35,134 nucleotides of DNA from Bryobacterales bacterium (GTDB lineage: Bacteria; Acidobacteriota; Terriglobia; Bryobacterales; Bryobacteraceae): the NCBI GenBank assembly GCA_003142185.1, contig PLOR01000018.1:64886-100019 (forward strand), written 5' to 3'. The notes beneath the pieces are model-generated. The model had not been told where the DNA came from, did no database searches, and saw only the letters and a list, made by a program, of their open reading frames with translations. Of this stretch, positions 8,901 through 18,481 are shown piece after piece. The position numbers and the translations under genes were made by a program. Numbering within the stretch: the first letter of the stretch is position 1; each line of letters opens with the position of its first letter.

Positions 8901-9900
8901 GGAAGGCGTCATAGCGGCGTTCGAGCACCTCTTCGCCCAGGCGGTCGGCAGCCTCGCGAAGCTGATCGTGCAGGGTGGAGACGGCGTAGTTCTCGCGGTA
9001 GACCGGGTTCGTGATGGGAAGCAGATCGCGCTCTTCGGCGAAGAAGAGGAAGACCAACCGCATCATTAATGTGAGCGCGGCTTCATACATGTGCTCTCCG
9101 TCGAGGCCGTCGAGGAGGGCGCGGCTGCTTTCGCGGTCGGCGCGATCGAGCGCGGTGACGAACATCTCGACGGCGCGGCGCACTTGGCGGCCGAGCGTGG
9201 TGGATACTTCCTGCTGGTTCTCCAGGCTGCGGCGGTAGAGAGCGTCGAGGGTCTGTTCGGGCGGGCGGTTGAAGAGGGCGCCGGCGGAGAGAAAGTCGCG
9301 GAAGGCGCGCAGGGTGAGGCGCTCGTCAAACCACAGCTCGGCGTGGAAGTCCGCAAAGCCGGTGGGCTGGCCGGGTTCGGCGTAGACCAGGGTGAAGCGC
9401 TCGCCGTTGGTGACCAGGCCAAGCGGGACGTGCGTGGCGTGCAACAACTCCGCCATGCGCGCGGCGCAGGTCGCGTTCCAGGTGGTGGAGGGCGGGCGCC
9501 GGTCGGGCTGTTGTGCCGGCGGAAGTAGGCTCACCAACAGGCGCGGCTTGCCGTCTTCGATCAGGGCCAAGTCGGGGCGCAGGGTCTCGTGGTGCTGGGC
9601 GACGAAGAAGGAGAGGTTCTGCGGAATGGCGTTGTCTTCGGCAAGCAGATCGGCAGGCCATTCGAGCAGGGTCAGAAAGACGGCTCGCAGCCACTCGCGC
9701 TGAGCAGGGCTGACGGCGTGCGGGGTGAGCGCGCGGGCGGCCCGCCACTCGGTGTAGACTTCGCGGAGTTCGCGCGTCTGATCGGGTGCGTCCTTGATGA
9801 GGCCTTGCGGGAAGACCTCGCGGAACACCGGCAAGCTAATGAACGGGCCGGAGACTTCGATGAGCTTGAGCAGTTCGGCGTACTCGGAGGCGGCGGACAT
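5994..9900 (-). CDS. drmMI: DISARM class 1 N6-adenine methyltransferase DrmMI, frameshifted near 3' end
   Basis: This is a large adenine-specific methyltransferase. A SAM-binding motif lies near residue 593 (LKICDFACGSAAFL) and the N6-adenine motif NPPF lies near 830 (DAIVGNPPFIGG). The uninterrupted frame from 9900 ends at 6196 with about 35 unrelated-looking residues. The expected C terminus continues in another frame as RFHSPQEVSQDIATLRALHV, then AAAYGWTDLDLGHGFHETKQ, to a TAA at 5994. Joining the two needs removal of one base from the GGG run at 6302-6304 (plus strand). The total length of 3907 bases fits 1302 codons plus one extra base. It starts one base inside the stop of drmD (TGATG). 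The shift may be real decay or a sequencing error. Confidence 0.88.
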
Positions 9901-12900
9901 CAGGCGAGTCCCTCCGGCACCAGGAAGGTGACAGCCACGGGGAACAGGCGCGGCTGCGGGTCGGCATAACGCCGGCGGATGGCTTCGGTTTCGCGAGCGA
10001 GTTCGGCGGGCAACTCGGCGAGTCGGCCGGCCAGCGCGTCGCGGTTGCGCTGCTCTTGATCGCGCTCGGCGTCGGTGAAGAGGGGAAGTTGCGGGTCGGG
10101 CGGACTGTTGATTTCCGCGCGGATAGCGGCCTCGAGTTCACGCAGGATGGAGGTAATTTTAGTGGTCTCGTCTTCGGCGCGGTCGGCAAGCTGCTTGCGG
10201 ATGGAGTCGGTGCGGTCGCGTCCACGCGCTTCGAGGGCGGCCAGCAGGGGCCGCGTGAGTTGCGGCCAGAGATCAGCCAGGCGTTGCCGGATGGAGTCCG
10301 GCGCCTCGGCGTTCGAGGCGGCAGCGAGCACTTCCGCGGTCTGGGTGACGTTCCAGCGCTCCAAACGGCCTTCCTGGATGATCCCGCCGGCGGCGATGAC
10401 TTCTTCGTGAAGGCGGTGGCTGTCGCTCGAAACCACGGTGAGGCGGGCGTGGGCGAGCACGGCGGGGGCGCGCAGCGCGGCGCGTGGGACCGTACGGACG
10501 GTGACGCGGTGGATCTTCTGCCGGTCGGTAGGCGCCCAGACCTCGGCGCGGAGAAGCCGGAGACAGCGCTGCACAAGGCGGTGGTTGAGATGGGCCAGCA
10601 CGACGTCGTCACGGCCGGCGGCTACTTCGGGATCGAAGGTGATGGGGCGCTGCAGGCCGGTATGGGGATGGATGAGGCCGGCGAGGCAAGGCTGCCAGGA
10701 GGGGTCGGCGAAGCGAGGCACGTCGAAGGCGCGTGGGATGCCCTCGAGCGTGGCGGGGATCAGCCGCGGCTGGTGGGCGAGGTCGAGTGCGATATGGACA
10801 ACAGCCTCAATGTTGCCGGGGGTAAGGTGGAGATCGCGCCGGGTTTCGTCCAGCTGGTCGGCGTGGCGGCGGGAGAGTTCGCGGATGTTCTGCTCGAACC
10901 GGAGCAGGCGCTTGACGGGCTCGTTTTCGCGCTCAGCGCGCGCTGTATCCAGGCGGCGACGCTTGCCCAGCATGGCCTCCTCCACCTGTTCGGCGATAAC
11001 GGGGCCGACCTTGCCCAGGTCTTCGCGAATCTGCTGGACCTTCTTGGCGGCGCGGTAGAGGAACTCCAGGTCAGCGGCGAGGGACGCGCCGGAGCCTTCG
11101 GCGAATTCAGCATCCTCGCGGAAGCCAGAGGCGACGAAGTGGTATACGTTCACCTCCGGCGCGCGCTGGCCATGACGGTCGATGCGGCCGTTGCGCTGCT
11201 CCAGTCGGTTGGGGTTCCAGGGGATCTCGTAGTGGATGAGGCGGTGGCAGTGGCGCTGGAGGTCGATGCCTTCGCTGGCGGCGTCGGTGGCGAGCAGGAT
11301 GCGGACGGGCGAGTCCTTGGGGTCGAACTGGAAAGCGGCCTTGACGCGCTCGCGGTCGTCGGTGTCCTGCGCGCCATAGAGGAGTTCCAGGCGGTCGCCT
11401 TCCTTGAAGCCGCGGGTGGCGAGGTGGTCATGGAGCCACTTCTGAGTGTCCCGGTACTCAGTGAAGATGATGACGCGCTCCTGGTTCCAGTGGCCGTTGG
11501 GCCGGACCGTGTCTTCGAGCCATTTCACGAGCTTGTCCGCCTTGCTGTCGAGTTGTGCGGCGGCGCGTTCCGCCCAGCCGGCGAGGTCGTTGAGAGTCTG
11601 GGTTTCGGTGGCCGATGCGGGGCGGAAAGCGCGCGCGGCGGCTTCCAGGGCTTCCAACTCAGCTTCCTGCTGCTCGGCGTCGTCGGAGTAGTCCTCTTCC
11701 GCCTGTTCGAAGATGCGGGCGAGAGCGCCGGTGGAGTGGGTGAGCGCTTCATAGCGCGCGGATTTGCGGAGCGACGCGCGGTGACGGTTCAGTGTATTGA
11801 GGAACGCCTGCGGCGAGGAGAACAGGCGCTTCTTGAGCAGCTTGAGCACGAACTCGGTGGCGAAGCGCTCGGGGTTGTCGCGGTAGCCTTCAGCGCGGAG
11901 GCGCGCGTATTGGGTCAGCAGGGCATGGATGCGCTGCTCTTCGGCGGTATAGTCGACCGGGATGTGTTCGAGTGTTCGCCGCGGGAACTTGTCGGTGCCG
12001 TCCCAGTTCTTGATTTCGCTCTTAAGGCGGCGCACCATTACGGCACGAAGTTGGGCGGGTTCGGGCGCGACGCTGCGCGCAAAGCGTTGGTCGTCGAGCA
12101 GCTCCAGCAGCGCCGAGAAACTCTCCTTGTAACCGTTGTGCGGCGTGGCGGTGAGGAAGAGTTTGTGTTCGAAGTGCTTGCCGATTTCGCGGAGTGCCTG
12201 GGTGCGTTGCGAGTCGAGGGCGAAGTTGCCGGTGCCGCTGGGCGCGGCGTTATGGGCCTCGTCGACGATGAGGATATCGAAGTCGCGCAGGCCCGGGTGC
12301 GCGCCGTCGTGGGCCACGGCCTCGCGGAACATGCGCAAGGGGTACTCGCGCTTCAGGTAGTCCATGGAGGTGATGAGGCGCGGGAAGTGGGTCCACGGGT
12401 TGGCGTACAGGCCGCGCTCGCGGCGCAGGCGCTTGATGAGGGCGCTGTCAACGATGACGAAGTCGAGCCCAAACTTCTCCAGCATCTCGTCGCGCCACTT
12501 GATTTGCAGGGAGGAGGGGCACGCGACGAGGACGCGGTTGGCGCGGTGGCGGAGCATCAGTTCGAGCACGACCATGCCGGACTCGATGGTCTTGCCGAGT
12601 CCTACGTCGTCCGCGATGAGAAGGTTGACGCGTGGCATCTGGATGGCGCGGACAACTGGGTCGAGCTGGTAGCTCTCGATTTCAATCCCGCTGCGGAAGG
12701 GAGATTGGAGCTGACGGGTATCGGCGATTGAGGCTGCGCCCCAGCGGACGGCGTCGAGAAACGCTTCGAGATGGGCAGGCTGATCGAAGCCCTTGGGCTC
12801 GGGCAGCTCCATCTTTTCGAAAGCGCGCGCGCCCGGCTCAATTTCCCAGATGACCTGCAGTTCCTCACCGAGGGCGTCGTCTTCGATGGAGGTGAGGCTG

Positions 12901-13028
12901 ACGAGGTGCTGGGGTCGCTCGGCGACTTGGCCGCCATTGACGCCGCTGCGCACGTCGGTCACCACGTACCGCCGCTGGCGCACAAGCGCCAGTTGCCCCT
13001 GCTCGGGAACGGAACGTAAAGCTTGCAT
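9900..13028 (-). CDS. drmD: DISARM class 1 SNF2-type helicase DrmD
   Basis: The 1042-residue protein is a superfamily 2 SNF2/HepA-like translocase. Motifs in order are: Q-like ESYQLDPVVRAI; Walker A DDVGLGKT near 141; DEAH box IVDEAHN near 255; LTATPHN; and in the second RecA domain IIFTEYRDTQKW, ATDAASEGIDLQ and NRLEQRNGRIDRHGQ near 614. A SNF2 helicase followed directly by a giant adenine methylase is the hallmark of class 1 DISARM, where it is called DrmD. It is the first gene of the operon and is intact. No promoter is obvious in the 160 bases between it and the integrase. A very long open frame on the opposite strand is a GC-driven shadow. Confidence 0.92.
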   Translation of the reverse strand: MQALRSVPEQGQLALVRQRRYVVTDVRSGVNGGQVAERPQHLVSLTSIEDDALGEELQVIWEIEPGARAFEKMELPEPKGFDQPAHLEAFLDAVRWGAASIADTRQLQSPFRSGIEIESYQLDPVVRAIQMPRVNLLIADDVGLGKTIESGMVVLELMLRHRANRVLVACPSSLQIKWRDEMLEKFGLDFVIVDSALIKRLRRERGLYANPWTHFPRLITSMDYLKREYPLRMFREAVAHDGAHPGLRDFDILIVDEAHNAAPSGTGNFALDSQRTQALREIGKHFEHKLFLTATPHNGYKESFSALLELLDDQRFARSVAPEPAQLRAVMVRRLKSEIKNWDGTDKFPRRTLEHIPVDYTAEEQRIHALLTQYARLRAEGYRDNPERFATEFVLKLLKKRLFSSPQAFLNTLNRHRASLRKSARYEALTHSTGALARIFEQAEEDYSDDAEQQEAELEALEAAARAFRPASATETQTLNDLAGWAERAAAQLDSKADKLVKWLEDTVRPNGHWNQERVIIFTEYRDTQKWLHDHLATRGFKEGDRLELLYGAQDTDDRERVKAAFQFDPKDSPVRILLATDAASEGIDLQRHCHRLIHYEIPWNPNRLEQRNGRIDRHGQRAPEVNVYHFVASGFREDAEFAEGSGASLAADLEFLYRAAKKVQQIREDLGKVGPVIAEQVEEAMLGKRRRLDTARAERENEPVKRLLRFEQNIRELSRRHADQLDETRRDLHLTPGNIEAVVHIALDLAHQPRLIPATLEGIPRAFDVPRFADPSWQPCLAGLIHPHTGLQRPITFDPEVAAGRDDVVLAHLNHRLVQRCLRLLRAEVWAPTDRQKIHRVTVRTVPRAALRAPAVLAHARLTVVSSDSHRLHEEVIAAGGIIQEGRLERWNVTQTAEVLAAASNAEAPDSIRQRLADLWPQLTRPLLAALEARGRDRTDSIRKQLADRAEDETTKITSILRELEAAIRAEINSPPDPQLPLFTDAERDQEQRNRDALAGRLAELPAELARETEAIRRRYADPQPRLFPVAVTFLVPEGLA

Positions 13029-13187
13029 TGATGTACGCCTATCAGCTTACATAATCCACCGGTCCGTGGTTTGGCACGTAAGTGACATCAAGTATCCGTT
13101 TTGATCGGATTGGGAAAGGAGCGGTGATCGAGTTCACGAACGCAGAACCTGGCGCGGATTGAAGCTTGGAGGAATCTGGGCGGCGCG

Positions 13188-14114
13188 CTACACCGCCGCC
13201 CTCAGCTTGATCCCATCGTTAGGCGCGTTCACGAGATCCTGCTTCGTGCCGAGGTATCGCTCCGTCGTCTGCACGGAGGCGTGGCCCAGCAGCAGTTGGA
13301 TCTGCTCCAGTTCGCCCCCCGCGGCCCGGCACAACTTCGCGCAGGTCCGACGACAGTCGTGGGGCGCTATTCCGGGCACACCCGCGGCCACAGCGTAGGG
13401 CTGAAGCAATTGCCAGACGACCTTCTCACTCAACGCGGCCGCCTGGGCTTGGTCGCCCCGGTTCATGGAGCGGAATACGGGACCGTCGCAGACTCCAGCG
13501 GCTGCCGTCCATGCTTCGATCGCCACCTTCACCCACGGCGGCATCGGGATTGTCCGCACGCGCCCGTGCTTGCCAATGAGATCCACGATGCACCAGCGGC
13601 CGTCTCGCTGTTGGACGTGCCCCATCGTCAGCGCCGCCACCTCGGACCGGCGTAGCCCGCAACCCAGGAGTACGGCGAGGATCGCGCGGTCGCGGAGGCC
13701 CTTGGTAGTGGCGACATCCGGCGCGTTGAGCAGCGTCTGCGCCTGCCGGACCGAGAGCCAGTTCCCCAGGCGGACGCCCTTGGAGGCCACTCCCTTCACG
13801 CGCGTGATGCCGTTGGCCAACTCCGGCGCCAGTAGGCCGTTGTCGGAAGCCTCGACAGCCAGTTTGCGCACCGCCGTAATCCTCACGTTGATCGAAACCG
13901 CGCCAAGCCCGCGGGCCTCCAGCGCGACTCGCCAGGCGCTCACCGTCGCCTTGGTGAATCCGGGCCGGGGCTCCTGGACGGACAGCCAGGCGAAGAACTC
14001 GTCCAGCCCGAGGTTGTACACACGACGCGTGATCGGGGAAGAGACGCTGTTCAGCACCAGCGCCTTGGGTTTCTGCCAGTGACTGGTTTGCGGAACTACA
14101 ATCAAATCATTCAT
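13188..14114 (-). CDS. Tyrosine recombinase, XerC/XerD-like, intact
   Basis: The 308-residue protein has both domains of a Xer-type recombinase. The N-terminal SAM-like DNA-binding domain covers about 20-115. Catalytic boxes are GCGLRRSEVAAL near 153 (first Arg), GKHGRVRTI (Lys), HDCRRTCAKL near 256 (His and second Arg), and LLGHASVQTTERYLG near 280 (His and Tyr). The length matches XerC/D rather than long phage integrases. No integron-integrase insertion was recognised. A dif-like site (14124-14145) begins 9 bases upstream of its start codon, and ten more exact copies lie beyond it but none on the other side. It may therefore act on that array. It also bounds the DISARM island. Confidence 0.93.
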   Translation of the reverse strand: MNDLIVVPQTSHWQKPKALVLNSVSSPITRRVYNLGLDEFFAWLSVQEPRPGFTKATVSAWRVALEARGLGAVSINVRITAVRKLAVEASDNGLLAPELANGITRVKGVASKGVRLGNWLSVRQAQTLLNAPDVATTKGLRDRAILAVLLGCGLRRSEVAALTMGHVQQRDGRWCIVDLIGKHGRVRTIPMPPWVKVAIEAWTAAAGVCDGPVFRSMNRGDQAQAAALSEKVVWQLLQPYAVAAGVPGIAPHDCRRTCAKLCRAAGGELEQIQLLLGHASVQTTERYLGTKQDLVNAPNDGIKLRAAV

Positions 14115-14123
14115 TTAGGGCCC

Positions 14124-14145
14124 TCATAATGGGCATTATCGGTAG
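14124..14145 (-). repeat. dif-like site 1 of the array, abutting the recombinase gene
   Basis: Left arm CTACCGATA with A as next base, centre TGCCCA, right arm TTATGA. It lies 9 bases before the recombinase ATG on the same strand, the position attI holds next to intI in integrons. The core also resembles E. coli dif on both sides of the centre (ATAA-N6-TTATG). Confidence 0.75.
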
Positions 14146-14380
14146 CCATTTGGACCTTACCTCGGGGCTGCGCGGACATCAAGCAGAACCACTTGGGGAG
14201 AGCCACTCTTCGGATTCGTAAGTTCCTGGGCAGCCTTTATGGAAACCTTATTCCTTCTCGATTGCTTCCTAATGCTCTGTCGCGTAGGCTGAAAATGACA
14301 ATGCCGAATGAGAGCGAAACGGTGGCCCGGCATCGAGTCGAACTCCGTGGGTCCGGCAGCCGCGTTGCAAATCCGGACGT

Positions 14381-16171
14381 ATGACTTGGCCCTCGTTGGC
14401 GCAACTCGTCGTCTTTTTGGGAGCGCTGGTGGCTATCACGAAGCCTCTGGGCGCCTACATGGCCAACGTCTTCAGGGGAGAGCGCACCTTTCTTTCCCGC
14501 CCTCTGGCCCCGATTGAGAAGGCCATCTATCGGATATGCGGGATTGACCCGGCTATCGAGCAGACCTGGACCACCTACGCCGCGGCGACCCTCATCTTCG
14601 GGCTCGTTAATTTTGTCCTGTTCTATGCCCTGTTGCGTTTGCAGGGCTCTTTGCCTTTGAATCCGAACGGGTTCGGAACCGCACACGCGCCGTCCGGCAG
14701 TATTCCCATCACTCCCGACCTCGGCTTCAATATCGCGATCAGTTTCATGACCAACACCAGTTGGCAGTCGTATCCGGGTGAGATGACCCTCAGCCATTTT
14801 GCCCAGATGACGGGAATCGCGGTACAGAGTTTCACTTCGGCTGCCGCTGGGATCGCCGTCGCGGTAGCGCTGATCCGCGCGTTCGTTCGTGAACGGACCG
14901 GCTACCTGGGGAACTTCTGGGTTGATTTGACGCGCGGCGCTCTATACATACTGATCCCGCTGTCCTTCCTCGGGGCTCTATTCCTGTGCTCACAGGGCGT
15001 GATTCAAACCCTCGGACACAACCGCGCCATCACAACCATGGAGGGGGCGAGACAAACTATTCCCATGGGGCCGCTGGCGTCGCAGGAGTCGATCAAGCTT
15101 CTCAGCTCCGACGGCGGAGGGTATTTCAATGCCAACTCCGCCCACCCATTTGAAAACCCGACGCCGCTTACGAATCTCGTCGAGATGCTGCTGATGCTCG
15201 CAGTGCCGACAGGCATGACCTACACCTTTGGCCGTTTGGTGAATGACCAGCGGCAAGGCTGGACCCTGTTTGCCGTAATGCTTGTCTTCTTTGCAGGGGG
15301 CAGTCTGGTCGTGACGTTGAGCGAGCAGGCTGGCAACCCGGTCCTGAGTGCAGCAGGAATCAATTCCATGCCCAGCCTCGGCCAACCCGGAGGGAATATG
15401 GAGGGCAAGGAGACGCGGTTCGGCATCGGCGGTTCCGCGCTGTTTTCCGTGACCTCCACGGCCACCTCGGATGGCGCCGTAAACAGCTCCCACGATAGCT
15501 TCACTCCCATCAGTGGCCTCGTCCAGATATTCAATCTCACGTCAGGCGAAGTCATTTTCGGAGGGGTAGGAACTGGTATCGTGTCGATGATTTTCATAGT
15601 CGTCGTGACGATCTTTATTGCCGGCCTACTCGTGGGGCGTACCCCGGAGTACCTTGGCAAGAAGATCGAGGCCAAAGAAATGAAGATGGTCATGTTGTCA
15701 TTTGTGGCCACAGGCGCCACGATTTTAGTGTTCGCCGGCGCAACATTTCTGGTAGAGCTTCCCAAGTCAAGCTATTGGAACCCTGCCGGTGCGCTAACGG
15801 AGAACCTCACGAATCTGGGCGCGCACGGGCTGAGCGAGGTCCTTTATGCGAACGCGAGCGCGGTGGCCACAAATGGCAGCGCCTTCGCAGGGCTCAACGC
15901 CAATTCGCCGTGGTTTAACGTGACTCTCGGCGTCGAGATGCTCATCGGGCGATTCCTGGTTATCATCCCAGCCCTCGCCATAGCAGGGAGCCTGGCACTG
16001 AAAAAGCGCCTGGCTGCCACCGGCGGAACGATGCCTACCCACGGTCCACTCTTTGCAGCCTTGCTCCTCGGCACCATCATACTGGTGACAGCTTTGACGT
16101 TCTTCCCAGCCCTATCGCTCGGGCCGATCGCCGAGCACTACTTGATGCATCTCGGAACGACGGTTCGGTGA
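14381..16171 (+). CDS. kdpA: Potassium-transporting ATPase subunit A (KdpA), without its partners
   Basis: The 596-residue polytopic protein is a full-length KdpA, the K+-binding channel-like subunit of the KdpFABC P-type ATPase. The selectivity-filter regions are present: TNTSWQSYPGE, SSDGGGYFNANSAHPFENP, the loop with SAAGINSMPS, and NGSAFAGLNANSPWFN. It starts with MTWPSLAQLVVFLGALVAITKPLGAYM, as expected, though no clear ribosome-binding site precedes the ATG. No kdpB, kdpC, kdpF or kdpDE follows; the next 480 bases have no gene. KdpA alone is not known to pump potassium, so it needs partners elsewhere or is a stranded piece. It is the only gene between dif-like sites 1 and 2. Confidence 0.96.
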   Translation: MTWPSLAQLVVFLGALVAITKPLGAYMANVFRGERTFLSRPLAPIEKAIYRICGIDPAIEQTWTTYAAATLIFGLVNFVLFYALLRLQGSLPLNPNGFGTAHAPSGSIPITPDLGFNIAISFMTNTSWQSYPGEMTLSHFAQMTGIAVQSFTSAAAGIAVAVALIRAFVRERTGYLGNFWVDLTRGALYILIPLSFLGALFLCSQGVIQTLGHNRAITTMEGARQTIPMGPLASQESIKLLSSDGGGYFNANSAHPFENPTPLTNLVEMLLMLAVPTGMTYTFGRLVNDQRQGWTLFAVMLVFFAGGSLVVTLSEQAGNPVLSAAGINSMPSLGQPGGNMEGKETRFGIGGSALFSVTSTATSDGAVNSSHDSFTPISGLVQIFNLTSGEVIFGGVGTGIVSMIFIVVVTIFIAGLLVGRTPEYLGKKIEAKEMKMVMLSFVATGATILVFAGATFLVELPKSSYWNPAGALTENLTNLGAHGLSEVLYANASAVATNGSAFAGLNANSPWFNVTLGVEMLIGRFLVIIPALAIAGSLALKKRLAATGGTMPTHGPLFAALLLGTIILVTALTFFPALSLGPIAEHYLMHLGTTVR

Positions 16172-16655
16172 AAGGCCAATGGTGATCTGGTCGCGGGCAA
16201 TTAGGTCCGTAGAGCGTTAAGTGGTGATATCGGCAGCTGCTCTGGCGGGCCGTCGCCCCAATTCGTTAAGGCGGCAACATCCAGGACGCGGGGAATCTTG
16301 GGTATTTGCGGAATTCCGCTGGCCCCCGGCGCCGCGGGCAGGACGATGTTTGCGGCTTGGGGGCGAAGACGGCTCCCGGAGGAACAAACGCAAGAGCATA
16401 GGCTGGCGGCTTGGTTTATACTCAATTGGACTTGGAAGTCTAAAATGGAAATCCCGGTTTGCCGGGCTTCCACTCGACAGCGGCAATCGTTGAATAGGCC
16501 AGGAGTCAGGAGCGATTGTGACAGTCGAGCCGGCGACTTCGTCTTAAATGCAAGCGTTGGGTTGGACTTTTTGGGTATGGAGGATGCGGAAATGCCGGTG
16601 AAGACAGCCGCCAAAACGCTTCGTGCCGGAACCAACGCTTGACAGGAGCATCAGT
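16172..16655 (+). other. Gene-free stretch after kdpA
   Basis: The stretch holds dif-like site 2 at 16215-16236 and no convincing gene. Open frames on both strands have no recognisable family, biased composition or good start. kdpB, normally expected here, is absent. Confidence 0.6.
16215..16236 (-). repeat. dif-like site 2
   Basis: Left arm CTGCCGATA with T as next base, centre CACCAC, right arm TTAACG. It lies 44 bases after the kdpA stop. The downstream flank CTCTACGG resembles the CTCTTCGC that follows site 4. Confidence 0.7.
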
Positions 16656-17496
16656 ATGAGTTTCAAAATCGCGGCTGCGATCCTCTGGGCGATGGCCGCC
16701 GGCGCCCAACCGGCGCAGCAGCCATTTCAGGCGCGCGCGGCGTCCACTGTCACTCTGACCAAAGTCGGCGATACGGAAGAACTCGATATCACCAACGTCA
16801 CTTATGAAGTAACTCCGACCTACGTCCCCGGCAGGCCTGGGGCCGAGCGCCTGCTACTGCGCCAGACCTGTACGTCCCAGGCGATTCTGGAGGAGCCGGA
16901 ATGGGGGGCCACTACGGTGCTGGAGGCCTGGCCGCTCGGCGCCAGCCTCAGCCAGAAGCCGATCTACACCATCAAGGCCACCGGCACGGGCGGCAGAACC
17001 GTGGACGGAAGTCTCTTCGTGATCGAACGCGGAACCGGCGAGTTGGAATGGAGGTCGGTCTATCAGCTTGGCACCGGCCAGCATCTGTTCGACACCTACG
17101 TCCCTTTGGTCGGCTTTTCGATTTCGCGCGAGGCTCTCGAGATGCGGTACATCGGCTTCGAGGTGCCACCGGACGATGTGGCCGACGCCCGTTTGAAACA
17201 GCCCAACGTGGTAGGCGTGATCACTTACGCGTCGGCGGAAGGAAAGAAACACGAAGCTCTGTTGACCGCCGCGACGCCCAAAACCGCCCGCCGAGTTGCG
17301 TTCGTACTCGGACGCCACCCGCACCGTCTCGGTGGTGGAAGGTGCGACGCCCAAAGGCATCCGGATTTTTATCAGCCAGAACGCTCCTTCGCCCGCCAAC
17401 CCGATATCGTTGACCATTCCGGTGGCCGCGGACGACATCGATGTGGAACACGCCCAACTGCCCGCCGGGTTTCGCCTGTCGCGATGGAAACGCTAG
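16656..17496 (+). pseudogene. Secreted hypothetical protein with a frameshift
   Basis: I do not recognise the family. The start at 16656 is chosen because AGGAG lies seven bases upstream and the product opens with a signal-like sequence (MSFKIAAAILWAMAAGAQ). Residues 25-210 look like an ordinary beta-rich secreted protein, with VTLTKVGDTEELDITNVTYE early and GFSISREALEMRYIGFEVPP later. At about 17293 the frame changes. The original frame turns Arg/His-rich, while the +1 frame continues sensibly as ELRSYSDATRTVSVVEGATP and ends LPAGFRLSRWKR at 17496. Removing one C restores 279 codons plus stop. The cause is either decay or a sequencing error. Confidence 0.6.
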
Positions 17497-17770
17497 TCGC
17501 CATTGAGACCCCAGAGCCCCCCCCCACAATCCCCTACTCCAAGTCTTGGGACGCTTCCGTGTGGCTTCGGCCGGATGGTCGCCCATCCGGACGGTGGGAC
17601 CGGAGAGCCCCGGCGCTCCGGCAATCTCCGAATGGCGCGTGTACCGGCCGGAGTAGTCAGTGGCGAAGCCCGGAAGCGTGGGTAAACGCCTCGCCACTAC
17701 ACGTTATCTATCGTCAGGCCCGACAGCTTCCGCTTCTCCTCGATACTTCGGTGCTGCAACAATGGGCAGC

Positions 17771-18307
17771 ATGGCTTTGATCGTTTTCTTCCGGGGTATC
17801 AACGTTGGAGGACACAGGGCTTTTCGTCCGAGCGTGCTCGCCAAAGAACTGGGCATCTACGATGCCGTGAACGTGGGCGCCGCAGGCACGCTTGTCATTC
17901 GCAAACCTGGGTTGCGCGCAAAGTGCCTTGCCGAATTGCGCCGGAAGCTGCCGTTTGAAGCAACAATCGCTTTCTGCGACGGCAGTGATCTGATTCGACT
18001 AGAGATGGACAATCCGTTTGGACCTGAGCCACCGCCCGCAGATGTTGTTCAATTTGTAAGCATCCTGTCGGAGGCTGGGCGCCGCAGAGTTTCCCTTCCG
18101 ATTGCTCTTCCCGAAGGTGGGGAGTGGCTGGTGCGAATCATTGGCTCGAAGAATCGTCTCGTGTATGGGGTGTACCGCCGCCACATGAAAACGATTGGCT
18201 ATCTCGGCCAGATCGACAGGCTCTTTGGGGCGCCGGCGACAACGCGCAGTTGGAACACAATACTCTCAGTGCTACGGATTCTGAAATCCGACGAGCCCGG
18301 CAAGTAG
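17771..18307 (+). CDS. DUF1697 family protein
   Basis: The 178-residue protein opens with MALIVFFRGINVGGHRAF, matching the FLRGINVGG opening that defines DUF1697. It continues with the usual NVGAAGTLVIRK strand and ends with a TTRSWNTILSVLRI block. The biochemical role of the family is unknown. An ATG three codons earlier (17762) is also possible; 17771 places the conserved motif at the normal distance from the start. It ends 127 bases before dif-like site 3, which faces the other way. The 274 bases before it hold nothing recognisable. Confidence 0.85.
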   Translation: MALIVFFRGINVGGHRAFRPSVLAKELGIYDAVNVGAAGTLVIRKPGLRAKCLAELRRKLPFEATIAFCDGSDLIRLEMDNPFGPEPPPADVVQFVSILSEAGRRRVSLPIALPEGGEWLVRIIGSKNRLVYGVYRRHMKTIGYLGQIDRLFGAPATTRSWNTILSVLRILKSDEPGK

Positions 18308-18434
18308 ACCGCCTGAGCTGGGAACGTGGATAGGCAATGATAGACGGCGTAGCGTTTACCTGGACCTTCGGGTGTGTCGTCGGCCACTCGGACAGTCGCC
18401 CGCAGAAGGCGAATTGCTGTCAGCCTTGCGGCGG

Positions 18435-18456
18435 CGTTATTTCGGGTTATCGGTAG
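18435..18456 (-). repeat. dif-like site 3
   Basis: Left arm CTACCGATA with A as next base, centre CCCGAA, right arm ATAACG. It lies 25 bases past the stop codon of the minus-strand gene 18482-19006 and has the same orientation as that gene. Confidence 0.75.
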
Positions 18457-18481
18457 CGTCTTCTTTCGGAAACGACGCAGC

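Noticed and set aside
10056-12731. Open frame of about 890 codons on the plus strand
   Set aside because: It lies fully inside drmD on the opposite strand, has Gly/Ala/Val-rich shadow composition, and has no family motif; it results from GC-rich third positions.
14326-14375. Possible tRNA 3' end (GAGTCGAACTCC) before kdpA
   Set aside because: On the minus strand the T-stem pairs fail after the first base and no acceptor or anticodon arm could be drawn.
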